NCBI GenBank assembly: GCA_964386915.1 | Contig: CAYLUQ010000010.1 | Span: forward strand, 21,600 to 85,599 | From: JADHMP01 sp964386915 | GTDB taxonomy: Bacteria; Bacteroidota; Bacteroidia; Flavobacteriales; Flavobacteriaceae | Reading direction: 5' to 3' | DNA: 64,000 nucleotides | Notes under the pieces: model-generated | What the model saw: the letters and a program-made list of their open reading frames with translations, nothing else | What the model was told of the DNA's origin: nothing | The model's database searches: none | Made by a program: the position numbers and the translations under genes | Part shown: one piece after another, positions 17,188 to 25,735 of the stretch | Layout: each line of letters starts with the position of its first letter | How positions within the stretch are numbered: the first letter of the stretch is position 1

Positions 17188-17526
17188 ATGAATATTTACG
17201 AAACTGTTTTCATTTTAAATCCCGTTCTATCGGAAACCCAGATAGAGGAAGCAGTTCAAAAATTTGAAAAATTCATTACCAGTCGCAAAGGAACATTTTC
17301 CAATAAGGAAAATTGGGGGCTTAAAAAATTAGCCTATCCCATCCAAAACAAAAAAAGCGGCTTTTATCATCTTTTTGAATTTAGTGCTTCTTCTGAAACC
17401 ATTAGTGAACTTGAGTTAGAATTTCGTCGTGACGAACGCGTTATGCGCTATCTAACTGTGAAGCTAGACAAACACGCCATTGCGTGGGCCGAGAAACGAG
17501 CTAAGAAATTAACCCAAAAAGCCTAA
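17188..17526 (+). CDS. rpsF: 30S ribosomal protein S6
   Basis: 112 residues, full length. It opens with the S6 signature [22 protein letters not shown], then [20 protein letters not shown] and [23 protein letters not shown]6 forms a heterodimer with S18 on the small-subunit platform. It is first in an S6-S18-L9 operon with 4 bases to rpsR. No single-stranded-DNA-binding gene is inserted between them. Confidence 0.97.
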   Translation: MNIYETVFILNPVLSETQIEEAVQKFEKFITSRKGTFSNKENWGLKKLAYPIQNKKSGFYHLFEFSASSETISELELEFRRDERVMRYLTVKLDKHAIAWAEKRAKKLTQKA

Positions 17527-17530
17527 GACT

Positions 17531-17827
17531 ATGTCTAAGATTGAAGAACAAAATTCAGGAAGAAAAGAAGGGGAAATTCGCTATTTAACCCCCCTGAATA
17601 TAGACACAAACTCACAGAAAAAATACTGCCGTTTTAAGCGTAGTGGTATCAAGTATGTAGATTATAAAGATCCCGATTTCTTATTGAAATTTGTCAATGA
17701 GCAAGGGAAAATTTTACCTCGCAGACTCACTGGAACTTCTCTGAAATATCAGAGAAAAGTTTCTGTGGCTATCAAAAGAGCTCGTCATTTGGCCTTGTTG
17801 CCTTATGTGGGCGATATGTTAAAATAA
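17531..17827 (+). CDS. rpsR: 30S ribosomal protein S18
   Basis: 98 residues with the S18 core [26 protein letters not shown] and the C-terminal [31 protein letters not shown]. An extra N-terminal tail of about 25 polar residues precedes the core, a variation I also associate with this phylum. It binds S6 and 16S rRNA, and sits between rpsF and rplI in the operon. Confidence 0.97.
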   Translation: MSKIEEQNSGRKEGEIRYLTPLNIDTNSQKKYCRFKRSGIKYVDYKDPDFLLKFVNEQGKILPRRLTGTSLKYQRKVSVAIKRARHLALLPYVGDMLK

Positions 17828-17843
17828 TCGAAAAAAGTATAGT

Positions 17844-18302
17844 ATGGAGATTATCTTAAAAGAAAACGTTGAAAACCTAGGGTTTAAAGACGACATTGTG
17901 AAGGTAAAGAACGGCTATGGTCGTAACTTTTTAATCCCACAAGGAAAAGCCGTTATAGCTACTACATCTGCTCGTAAAATGTTGGCTGAAACATTGAAAC
18001 AAAGAGCTTTCAAAGAGAAGAAAATTATTGATGAAGCAGAAAAATTAGCGGATAAAGTAAAAGCCATTGAAATTAAAATAGCCGCTAAAGTAGGTTCAGG
18101 TGATAAACTTTTTGGTTCAGTGAGCAACGCTGATTTAGTAAACGCCATTTCAGCTCAAGGCCCTGAATTAGACCGAAACGGTGTTAGCATTCCTGGAAAA
18201 ACCATTAAACGATTAGGAAAATATGAAGCCACCATCCGATTACATCGAGAGGTACAGTTTCAGTTTCCGTTTGAGGTTATTCCCGAAAAGGCTTCTAATT
18301 AA
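17844..18302 (+). CDS. rplI: 50S ribosomal protein L9
   Basis: 152 residues, the standard L9 length. The N-terminal rRNA-binding domain (EIILKENVENLGFKDDIVKVKNGYGRNFLIP) is followed by a charged connecting helix and the C-terminal domain (KVGSGDKLFGSVSNADLV). Last gene of the ribosomal operon; a strong hairpin terminator begins 9 bases after its stop codon. Confidence 0.97.
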   Translation: MEIILKENVENLGFKDDIVKVKNGYGRNFLIPQGKAVIATTSARKMLAETLKQRAFKEKKIIDEAEKLADKVKAIEIKIAAKVGSGDKLFGSVSNADLVNAISAQGPELDRNGVSIPGKTIKRLGKYEATIRLHREVQFQFPFEVIPEKASN

Positions 18303-18310
18303 CAAATTAA

Positions 18311-18333
18311 CCCGCCTTTTGGCGGGTTTTTTT
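18311..18333 (+). terminator. Rho-independent terminator after rplI
   Basis: A GC-rich stem CCCGCC/GGCGGG with a four-T loop is followed directly by a run of T. It lies only 8 bases before the next ATG. Confidence 0.92.
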
Positions 18334-18340
18334 ATGCTCT

Positions 18341-18820
18341 ATGGCTACCTATCATCGACTTTCTGAAGCCCAACTTCACCAACTTCATTTTGAATTTGCC
18401 CAGTTTTTAGCCACCCAAGGAATTGATAAAAATAAGTGGGACGCTCTCAAGCAAAACGAGCCAGCAAAAATAGACCCTCTATTGGATGCCTTTAGCGATG
18501 TGGTTTGGGAAAAACTCTTTGATGAAGCCCGTTTTTTAGAATTTATAACTCCCCAAAAAGCTTTTCTATTCCACGCTCAAACGCATACACTTAAAGTAAT
18601 TGTGATAGAAAATGAGGTGCCTACCCTTGACTTGACCCAGGAAGAAGCATGGAAATGGGTGTTGAAACATTGGGAAGACTCCAAGCTCACTTTTTCTAGC
18701 AGCATCAAAAAATATGCAGGGGAACGAAATTTGGTTTTATATGACTACTTTAAAAAAGGAGCTGTAATCACAGAGGGCTATCTATACCAACAGTGGGAAT
18801 CTATTTTAAAAATTCAATAA
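18341..18820 (+). CDS. DUF6495 family protein
   Basis: 159 residues, soluble, with no signal or catalytic motif I can name. It starts TYHRLSEAQLHQLHFEFAQFLATQGID and contains DPLLDAFSDVVWEKLFDEARFLEF, features I associate with the flavobacterial DUF6495 family typically found next to rplI. Function unknown. The start codon follows the rplI terminator by 8 bases, so some read-through may contribute to its expression. hisS follows after 30 bases. Confidence 0.75.
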   Translation: MATYHRLSEAQLHQLHFEFAQFLATQGIDKNKWDALKQNEPAKIDPLLDAFSDVVWEKLFDEARFLEFITPQKAFLFHAQTHTLKVIVIENEVPTLDLTQEEAWKWVLKHWEDSKLTFSSSIKKYAGERNLVLYDYFKKGAVITEGYLYQQWESILKIQ

Positions 18821-18850
18821 AATAAAGGATATTTGTAGGAATAAGATACT

Positions 18851-20227
18851 ATGGCAATTAAACCGGCAACACCAAAGGGCACACGAGATTTTAATTCAGA
18901 GGAAATTGCACGTCGGAATTATCTTAAAAACACCCTGCAAAATATTTTTGAACTGTTTGGTTTTTATCCCATAGAAACACCAACCCTAGAACGTTTAGAA
19001 ACCCTTTCAGGTCAATATGGAGAAGAAGGAGACCGATTGATTTTTAAAGTATTAAACTCCGGCGAAAAAGTTAAAAAAGCTGATATTGCTGCCCTCGAGC
19101 AAGGACACTATAAACGGTTTTCACAATCCCTTTCTGAAAAAGCCTTGCGCTATGATCTCACGGTGCCCATGGCACGCTATGTGGCCCAGCACCATCACGA
19201 ATTAAGTTTTCCTTTTAGACGCTATCAAATTCAGCCCGTTTGGCGCGCCGACCGTCCTCAACACGGACGCTTTCAGGAGTTTTATCAATGCGATGCCGAT
19301 ATAGTTGGAGAACGTTCCCTTTGGCAAGAAGTAGAAATGATTTGCCTCTACGACGCAGCTTTCAAAGCCTTAGGATTAGAAGGCGTTCGAGTGAAAGTGA
19401 ATCACAGACAAATTTTAGCCGCAATTGCTTCACTCATTGGAGCAGAAAATCAGCTTGTTGCACTCACTGTTGCACTAGATAAATGGGATAAAATTGGCCA
19501 AGAAGGGGTTCAAAAGGAACTGATCCAAAATGGGTTTTCACAGGATGCCCTAGCCATTTTGTTTCCCATTTTAGAACAAAAAAGTATTGCCTCAGAAAAG
19601 TTGAAAGAAGTAAAGAAGCTTTTTGAAACCAAGCAATTGGACACCACTGGACTAGAGGAACTTTCTTTTGTTTTGAGGCAGTTAGATTCGCTAGGAATAA
19701 CCTTAGGGATCGATTTTGATTTAACCCTAGCTAGAGGCCTACATTATTACACTGGTATGATTGTAGAGGTCCAACCCCCTCCCTCTGTTAAAATGGGTTC
19801 CATAGGTGGGGGCGGTCGCTATGACAACCTCACCGAAACCTTTGGTCTGAAAGACATGCCGGGGATTGGCATTTCCTTTGGTTTTGAACGAATTTATCTC
19901 GTTTTGGAAAGTCTTGAATTATTTCCAAAATCCATTGTGCAGCAGCAGCCCATTTTGTTTATTAATTTTGGTGACAACCCTGCTGCTAAAAGCTATTCTT
20001 TGGTGCATCAACTCCGTGCAGTTGGCATAAGTGCCGAGCTCTATCCTTCTTCGGCCAAACTTAAAAAGCAAATGCTCTATGCCCATAAAAAAGGAGTGGC
20101 TTTTGTTGTTTTAATCGGTTCGGAAGAATTGGAGCAAAACCAATTTGTAGTAAAAAATATGCAAAGCGGTGAGCAAAGCACCCATGCTATGGCCGATCTC
20201 TTGTCTGTTTTTGCTTCTAAAAACTAA
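18851..20227 (+). CDS. hisS: Histidine--tRNA ligase
   Basis: 458 residues. This class II aminoacyl-tRNA synthetase charges tRNA-His. Visible elements: KPATPKGTRDF at the start, motif 1 region YPIETPTLERLETL, motif 2 YDLTVPMARYVA and FRRYQIQPVWRADRPQHGRFQEFYQCDADI, the histidine-binding ARGLHYYTGMIVEV, and motif 3 GIGISFGFERI. A C-terminal anticodon-binding domain starts near residue 365. The last 4 bases overlap the convergent sterol-desaturase gene. Confidence 0.96.
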   Translation: MAIKPATPKGTRDFNSEEIARRNYLKNTLQNIFELFGFYPIETPTLERLETLSGQYGEEGDRLIFKVLNSGEKVKKADIAALEQGHYKRFSQSLSEKALRYDLTVPMARYVAQHHHELSFPFRRYQIQPVWRADRPQHGRFQEFYQCDADIVGERSLWQEVEMICLYDAAFKALGLEGVRVKVNHRQILAAIASLIGAENQLVALTVALDKWDKIGQEGVQKELIQNGFSQDALAILFPILEQKSIASEKLKEVKKLFETKQLDTTGLEELSFVLRQLDSLGITLGIDFDLTLARGLHYYTGMIVEVQPPPSVKMGSIGGGGRYDNLTETFGLKDMPGIGISFGFERIYLVLESLELFPKSIVQQQPILFINFGDNPAAKSYSLVHQLRAVGISAELYPSSAKLKKQMLYAHKKGVAFVVLIGSEELEQNQFVVKNMQSGEQSTHAMADLLSVFASKN

Positions 20228-21063
20228 GCTTCCGTAGTTGGTTTCTGATAGGGTTGAAACGGTTGTTTTAACAAGGTGTTAATTTTGCCATTTGCCTCTT
20301 CATTGTAAAAGACATCTACGCCATAGACTATTTTTTCTCTATCCAACTGGCGATAGGTGCCAAAAAGACGATCCCAAAATGAAAAGATATTCCCATAGTT
20401 TGAATCGGTGTAGGGCAGCACATAGTGATGGTGGACTTTATGCATATCGGGAGACACAATGAAGTAACTTAAAAAGCGATCTACACCCTTGGGGAGTTTT
20501 ATATTGGCATGATTAAATTGAGTGGCTACTAGTGAAAGAGATTGATAGAGCATCACAATGCCAATGCTGGTTCCAATAACAAAGACACCCAAAAGAGTAA
20601 AAACAAATCGCACTAAACTCTCCAGAGGATGATGTCTGTTAGCGGTAGTAGTATCTACTTTGTGGTCGCTGTGATGAACCAAGTGAATCATCCACAACGG
20701 TTTTACTTGATGTTCCACCCAATGTGGCAAATAGGCACCCAAAAGGTCTAAGAGCAATAGACCTATTAGAACATGCAACCAAAAAGGGAGTTGAGGAAGA
20801 AGATAGAGTAAGCCAAATTCTTGTTCTACCACCCAATCGGCTGTGAAGAGCAAAAGAAAAGCCAATATAAAATTGATGATAACCGTTGTGGCTGTAAAAA
20901 ACAGATTGGGTAGCGCATGCTGCCACTTTCTGTATTGAAAACGTTGTAGGGGAAAACTGTTTTCGAGCAGCCAAAAAAGAGATAAACCGCCAACCAACAG
21001 CAAACTTCTGTGCCATGAGGGGATCGTTTCAAAATACGCAATGATCAACTCCATAAGATCCAA
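20224..21063 (-). CDS. Sterol desaturase / fatty acid hydroxylase family protein
   Basis: 279 residues with about four to five membrane helices and the di-iron histidine clusters of the fatty-acid-hydroxylase superfamily: HWVEHQ (about residue 115), HLVHHSDHKVDTTTANRHHP (about 128-147) and HKVHHHYVLPYTDSNYGNIFSFWDRLFGTY (about 212-241). It probably hydroxylates or desaturates a membrane lipid using O2. The substrate is not evident; hopanoid, carotenoid or fatty acid are all possible. It is monocistronic and convergent with hisS. Confidence 0.88.
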   Translation of the reverse strand: MDLMELIIAYFETIPSWHRSLLLVGGLSLFWLLENSFPLQRFQYRKWQHALPNLFFTATTVIINFILAFLLLFTADWVVEQEFGLLYLLPQLPFWLHVLIGLLLLDLLGAYLPHWVEHQVKPLWMIHLVHHSDHKVDTTTANRHHPLESLVRFVFTLLGVFVIGTSIGIVMLYQSLSLVATQFNHANIKLPKGVDRFLSYFIVSPDMHKVHHHYVLPYTDSNYGNIFSFWDRLFGTYRQLDREKIVYGVDVFYNEEANGKINTLLKQPFQPYQKPTTEA

Positions 21064-21167
21064 TTTTTATTAAAATTAAAAAATATCTTGAAAAAGCAAT
21101 CAAATTAAGTAGGTAGTTCCGTTCCAAACTATGAAGAAATGATTAAGTTTAATGCAACAAAACTAAA

Positions 21168-22484
21168 ATGAATATGAAACGTAAAGATTTTTTAAAGGCT
21201 TCCTCATTGGTGTTGGGAGGAGCTACTTTAACTCCCCATTCGTTTTCCTTTGCTTCTTCAGGTGTGCTTGGAGCCAACAACCGCTTACGTATTGGTGCCA
21301 TTGGGATTAATGGAATGGGATGGTCAGACACTAAATCACTCCTTAAAATTGAGGGTGTAGAGCTGGTGGCCATTTGCGATGTTGATCAAAACGTGATTGA
21401 CAAGCGAAAAAAAGAATTAGGTGATGCCGGTCAGAAAGTGCGGGTTTATAGTGATTATCGTGAATTATTAGATCAAAAAGATATAGACGCGGTGGTTATT
21501 GGAACCCCCGACCATTGGCATGCCTTAATGATGATTCATGCTGCCGAAGCAGGAAAACATATATATGTAGAAAAACCCATTGGAAATTCTATTGGCGAAT
21601 GCAGTGCTATGGTGGCTGCTCAAGAAAAATATAACAATGTGGTGCAGGTAGGGCAGTGGCAACGCAGCCAACAGCATTTTAAAAATGCCTTAAACTTTAT
21701 AGATACTGGAGTGTTAGGCCCAATTAGAACGGTTAAAGTGTGGTGCTATCAAGGATGGATGCGTCCTGCTGAAATAGTGCCTAACAGTACTCCTCCAGCT
21801 GGAGTAGATTATCAGAGTTGGTTAGGCCCCGCCCAAACAAAACCGTTTAATGCCAGTAGATTCCATTTCAACTTCAGATGGTTTTGGGATTATGCCGGTG
21901 GTCTTATGACCGATTGGGGTGTCCACCTACTTGACTATGGACTTCTAGGAATGAAAGCTTCTGTACCTAAAACCATAGTGGGAGTGGGCGGACAATTTGC
22001 CTATCCAGATTTGAGTCAAGAAACACCTGATACCCTCACTACGCTTTATGAATTTGACGATTTTAATTTGGTGTGGGATTCTGCCATGGGCATAGACAAT
22101 GGCTCTTATGGCAGAGATCATGGTATTGCCTATATTGGCAATAATGGTACCCTGGTGCTTAATAGAGGCGGTTGGGAAGTGATTGAGGAAAGACGAAGCC
22201 AGCAAAAAGTGGCTAAGCCACTAGAAAAACCTCTCGATAATGGACTAGATAAGCATACTGAAAACTTCGTTCAGGCCATTCGAGAAAACAATCCTAAAAT
22301 GGTAAATTGTAGCATTCAAGAGGGTGCTCATGTGGCAACGGTAGCCCAAATGGGAAATATTTCTTATAAAACCAAAGAAAAAATCTTTTGGGATGCTGCC
22401 GCGCATCAATTCACTGATCAAAAGATCAACGAAAAATATTTAACAAACGAATATCACAACAATTATAAATTACCAAAACTGTAA
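21168..22484 (+). CDS. Gfo/Idh/MocA-family oxidoreductase, Tat-like signal
   Basis: 438 residues. The start MNMKRKDFLKASSLVLGGATL looks like a Tat-type secretion signal with a weak KRKDFL motif. An N-terminal Rossmann domain (LRIGAIGINGMGWSD, VELVAICDVD) and the conserved YVEKPIGNSIGE (EKP motif) follow. The C-terminal substrate domain has FRWFWDYAGGLMTDWGVHLLDY. The family oxidises or reduces sugars with a tightly bound nicotinamide cofactor. The gene is 2 bases upstream of a DUF1080 gene. That pairing suggests oxidation of a glycoside at C3 followed by cleavage; this is inference. The second ATG at 21174 is an alternative start. Confidence 0.88.
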   Translation: MNMKRKDFLKASSLVLGGATLTPHSFSFASSGVLGANNRLRIGAIGINGMGWSDTKSLLKIEGVELVAICDVDQNVIDKRKKELGDAGQKVRVYSDYRELLDQKDIDAVVIGTPDHWHALMMIHAAEAGKHIYVEKPIGNSIGECSAMVAAQEKYNNVVQVGQWQRSQQHFKNALNFIDTGVLGPIRTVKVWCYQGWMRPAEIVPNSTPPAGVDYQSWLGPAQTKPFNASRFHFNFRWFWDYAGGLMTDWGVHLLDYGLLGMKASVPKTIVGVGGQFAYPDLSQETPDTLTTLYEFDDFNLVWDSAMGIDNGSYGRDHGIAYIGNNGTLVLNRGGWEVIEERRSQQKVAKPLEKPLDNGLDKHTENFVQAIRENNPKMVNCSIQEGAHVATVAQMGNISYKTKEKIFWDAAAHQFTDQKINEKYLTNEYHNNYKLPKL

Positions 22485-22486
22485 AA

Positions 22487-23254
22487 ATGAAACGCTTAAA
22501 CTTTTTATTTATTCTTGCTCTTTCGGTGCAAGTGATAGTGGCCCAAAATAGACCAAAACCTGAAGAAACAGAAGTTTGGGAACCCGAACCTCGTTTGGTA
22601 CGTCCAGGACAAAACAACGGAGCACCAAGTGATGCCATTGTTCTTTTTGATGGAACCGATCTTTCAAAATGGAAAAGTGAACGCGACGGTAGTGAAGCTA
22701 AATGGACGGTAAATGACGATGGTAGCATGACTGTTAAGCCCGGTAGTGGCGATATCGTGACCAAAGACGAACACGGATCTATCCAACTGCATATTGAATG
22801 GAAATCGCCTATTGAAATAACAGGAGATGGTCAAGGCAGAGGCAATAGTGGTATTATATTTCAGCGTCGTTATGAAGTGCAAGTCTTGGATAGCTACAAC
22901 AATAGAACCTATTCAAACGGACAAGCGGCTTCTATCTACAAGCAATCTATTCCGCTAGTAAATGCTATGCGCCCCACAGGTGAATGGCAGGTATATGACA
23001 TTGTGTTTATGGAACCTAAGTATGATGCAGCCGGCAAGATGACAGCGCCTGGCCGTTTTACCGTATTTCACAATGGTATTTTGGTGCAAAATAATGTTGA
23101 AATTAAGGGTACTACAGAATATATAGGCGCACCCAAAACAGGACGTGATGAGATGCCTGGTTATGGAAGTAATACAAGAACTGAACGTTATTTACTCCTT
23201 CAAGACCATAGTAATCACGTGAGTTATCGCAATATATGGATGCGTAAACTTTAA
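22487..23254 (+). CDS. DUF1080 / 3-keto-disaccharide hydrolase family protein, secreted
   Basis: 255 residues with a Sec signal (MKRLNFLFILALSVQVIVAQ). A short Pro/Glu-rich linker leads into a beta-sandwich domain with the family's LFDGTDLSKWKSERDGSEAK entry motif, GRGNSGIIFQRRYEVQVLDS and GEWQVYDIVF. Members cleave 3-keto-glycosides made by a partner oxidoreductase; some are only annotated by fold. It sits 2 bases behind the Gfo/Idh gene, so the two likely form an oxidise-then-cleave pair outside the cytoplasm. Confidence 0.88.
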   Translation: MKRLNFLFILALSVQVIVAQNRPKPEETEVWEPEPRLVRPGQNNGAPSDAIVLFDGTDLSKWKSERDGSEAKWTVNDDGSMTVKPGSGDIVTKDEHGSIQLHIEWKSPIEITGDGQGRGNSGIIFQRRYEVQVLDSYNNRTYSNGQAASIYKQSIPLVNAMRPTGEWQVYDIVFMEPKYDAAGKMTAPGRFTVFHNGILVQNNVEIKGTTEYIGAPKTGRDEMPGYGSNTRTERYLLLQDHSNHVSYRNIWMRKL

Positions 23255-23271
23255 AATTTTAGAATAGAATG

Positions 23272-23306
23272 AAAGGGGAAAAGGAGTTCTTTTGCCCCTT
23301 TTTTTA
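23272..23306. terminator. Hairpin terminator between convergent genes
   Basis: AAGGGG-A-AAA pairs with TTT-G-CCCCTT around a short loop, with T on the right and A/T-rich flanks on the left. It separates the DUF1080 gene from the oppositely oriented mutarotase gene and may work in both directions. Confidence 0.75.
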
Positions 23307-23645
23307 TGCGTTTTTTTGATAAGCAAAAATTTCTTCCATCAACCGCCATTTCTCTCCTGTTTTACTTTGAGGTAAGGCTTGCTGAAATTCCCACATAAGC
23401 TTTTCCCATGCTTGCACTTTTGGGTTGGCAAGATCCATTTTGGCCTTCTTCTCAAAACTAAAGTGGTCTTCTGTTTGGAGGATCATAAACAGTCTGTTTT
23501 CAACGTTAAAAATTTGCATGCTTTGAATTCCACTAGCTCCAATACTTTCCAAAATTTCAGGCCATACGTTTTGATGGTATTTTATGTAGGTCTTAATTTT
23601 TTCAGGGTCGTTTTGTAAATCTAAAGCCAGGAAGAATTGTTTCAT
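23304..23645 (-). CDS. L-fucose/L-rhamnose mutarotase (RhaM-type)
   Basis: 113 residues, the size of RhaM-family mutarotases, which interconvert the alpha and beta anomers of 6-deoxy sugars. MKQFFLALDLQNDPEKIKTY is followed by YHQNVWPEILESI, with the expected active-site His, then the aromatic-rich NVENRLFMILQTEDHFSFEKK. The ATG at 23645 shares an ATGA overlap with the permease stop codon; an upstream in-frame extension is not expected to be used. Its place at the end of a fucose-type operon favours L-fucose, but L-rhamnose cannot be excluded. Confidence 0.9.
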   Translation of the reverse strand: MKQFFLALDLQNDPEKIKTYIKYHQNVWPEILESIGASGIQSMQIFNVENRLFMILQTEDHFSFEKKAKMDLANPKVQAWEKLMWEFQQALPQSKTGEKWRLMEEIFAYQKNA

Positions 23646-24943
23646 TGTCGCAAGAGTTGTTGAGCATAAAATAAAATATAAACAAAGCAAAGAAGGGGCA
23701 AGATAAACGACCAATTAACTTCTGGAATTCCGAGCCATAGCACATCGGCAACCCCACTGCCACCTAGGTCAATCAAATCTCCTTGGAATTTAGGCATTAA
23801 GGCCCCTCCAACAATAGCCATAACCAATCCGGCGGCTCCAACCTTCGTGTCGTCTGAATTTAATCCTTTTAAAGTTTCTCCATAAATGGTTGGAAACATC
23901 AACGACATAAAAAAGGAAGTGATCACCAAGGCATAAAGTCCTTCTTGTCCTGTCAATAGAATTGTGCCTAAAGCACTGAGAAATCCAAAAAAAGCAAAGG
24001 TTCGTAACATCACACTGGCTTTAAAATCTTTTAAGAAATAGGTGCCTACCGCGCGCCCCACCAAAAATAAAACGAAAGCTACAAATTGATAATTGGCGGC
24101 AACATCTGCGTTAATGCCTTTGGCCTCAGCATATTGATAAATATAGGTCCAGCACATGATTTGGGCCCCAACGTAAAACACTTGAGCCAAAACACCCATG
24201 CGATAATATTTCTTTCGCAATAGATTGATAAAAGTTGCTCCCAGCGGGGGCAGTGCCTCCTCGTTTTTGCTATTGGGCATTTTGAGTAGGCTAATAATAA
24301 CCAAGTAGCCCAATACAACGAGTCCCAAAATCACATAGGGATCTCGAATAACAAGGAGATCTGCTGTTCGAATGGCAATTTTTTGCATTTCATCTAAGGT
24401 GTCAAAAGACACAATGTCATCCGATTGAAGTTTTTTCAACACAAATTGTTGCGCCACTAAAAGTCCAAGTAGAAGCCCCACTGGATTAAAAGCTTGAGCA
24501 AAGTTGAGTCGTCTAGTGCCTGTTTCAGGATTGCCCATTGAGATGATATAGGGATTGGCGGTAGTTTCTAAAAAGGCCAGTCCAAAGGTGAGTACATAAA
24601 GGCCAAGACAAAAAAACCAAAACTGTTCGGTTATGGCTGCCGGGTAGAAAAGCAAGGCTCCAACACCGTAGAGGGCTAACCCAATCAATATACCCTGTTT
24701 ATAGGTATATTTTCGAACAAAATAGGCAGCGGGAAGGGCCATACAAAAATAGCCGCCATAGAAGGCCATTTGAACCCAAGCCGCTTGGCTGTTGCTTAAT
24801 TCCAAAACTTTTTTAAAAGCTTGTACCATAGGGTCTGTCACGGCGTTGGCAAATCCCCAAAGGGCAAAAAGGGCACTCACCAAGAGAAAGGGGAGGCGCA
24901 TTTGTTTGCTGAGTGTAGGGGCACTGGTGGGTTTGTTTTCCAT
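23642..24943 (-). CDS. fucP: FucP-type L-fucose:H+ symporter (MFS)
   Basis: 433 residues with about 12 membrane helices. FALWGFANAVTDPMVQAFKKVLELS in the first helix region matches FucP, including the aspartate that corresponds to the proton/sugar-binding Asp. LAFLETTANPYIISMGNPET carries the conserved Glu. It would import L-fucose or a related 6-deoxy sugar for the dehydrogenase encoded immediately upstream. It lies 12 bases after the sugar dehydrogenase gene and overlaps the mutarotase gene by 4. Confidence 0.88.
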   Translation of the reverse strand: MENKPTSAPTLSKQMRLPFLLVSALFALWGFANAVTDPMVQAFKKVLELSNSQAAWVQMAFYGGYFCMALPAAYFVRKYTYKQGILIGLALYGVGALLFYPAAITEQFWFFCLGLYVLTFGLAFLETTANPYIISMGNPETGTRRLNFAQAFNPVGLLLGLLVAQQFVLKKLQSDDIVSFDTLDEMQKIAIRTADLLVIRDPYVILGLVVLGYLVIISLLKMPNSKNEEALPPLGATFINLLRKKYYRMGVLAQVFYVGAQIMCWTYIYQYAEAKGINADVAANYQFVAFVLFLVGRAVGTYFLKDFKASVMLRTFAFFGFLSALGTILLTGQEGLYALVITSFFMSLMFPTIYGETLKGLNSDDTKVGAAGLVMAIVGGALMPKFQGDLIDLGGSGVADVLWLGIPEVNWSFILPLLCFVYILFYAQQLLRQ

Positions 24944-24955
24944 GGTTTAAAAAAG

Positions 24956-25735
24956 TTATAGTGCCCGATCTAGATGGGTGTAGCCTCCATCCACATAGAG
25001 CATTTGTCCTGTCGTATGACTAGAACGACATGACAATAGAAAAACAACCATATTGGCTATTTCTATGGGGTCTGTCATTCGGTTTTCGAGTGGAATTTTA
25101 TCGGTTATCTTTTTTAGTGTTTCTTCTGGATTGGGCAGGGTTTGAATCCATTTTTCATACAGAGGGGTGTAAGATTCGGCCACAATCACGGCATTAACTC
25201 TAATGCTATAGGGCAATAATTCTAAGGCCCATTCTCTCGTTAGCGCATTTCTACCTCCATTAGCAGCAGCATAGCCAGAGGTATTCCCTTGTCCCGTTGT
25301 GGCTACTTTTGAACCAATATTGACAATAGCTCCTTTAGACTTTTTGAGATAGGGAAGCGCATGCTGAGCCAAAAGATAGTAGTGCACCACATTTCGTTTT
25401 AAAGACCGCATAAAGTCTTGGTAGTTTCCTTTTTCTAGGCCAACGGAATCGTTCACTCCGGCATTGTTTACCAAACCTTCTATACGTCCAAATTGATCTA
25501 CTGCCGCTGCCACAGCTTGCTCGCAGGCTTCAGGTTCTGTTAATTCGGCTTGAAAAACACCCAAAGGCCAATTCTTTTTTTGAAACGCATTTTGCATTTC
25601 GGCTAGGCTGGCTTTATTTCTGCTAATCACAAAAGGAATAGCACCTTCTTGTGCCAAACATTCACTAATGGCTCTTCCAATTCCTTTAGAGCCACCACTG
25701 ACCAAAATCACTTTATTTTCTAGATCTAAATTCAT
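24956..25735 (-). CDS. SDR-family sugar dehydrogenase, probably L-fucose dehydrogenase, with variant active site
   Basis: 259 residues, SDR fold: cofactor loop GGSKGIG (14-20), NNAG (90-93), Ser142 in NIGSKV and Tyr155 in SGYAAANGG. The expected YxxxK lysine is Asn159. In the pathway this enzyme would oxidise the sugar to its lactone. The lactonase gene precedes it with a 4-base overlap and the permease gene follows. I recall the same YAAANGG motif in other Bacteroidota proteins annotated as L-fucose dehydrogenase, so the change is probably a family trait and not decay. The C-terminus (DGGYTHLDRAL) is intact. Confidence 0.82.
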   Translation of the reverse strand: MNLDLENKVILVSGGSKGIGRAISECLAQEGAIPFVISRNKASLAEMQNAFQKKNWPLGVFQAELTEPEACEQAVAAAVDQFGRIEGLVNNAGVNDSVGLEKGNYQDFMRSLKRNVVHYYLLAQHALPYLKKSKGAIVNIGSKVATTGQGNTSGYAAANGGRNALTREWALELLPYSIRVNAVIVAESYTPLYEKWIQTLPNPEETLKKITDKIPLENRMTDPIEIANMVVFLLSCRSSHTTGQMLYVDGGYTHLDRAL

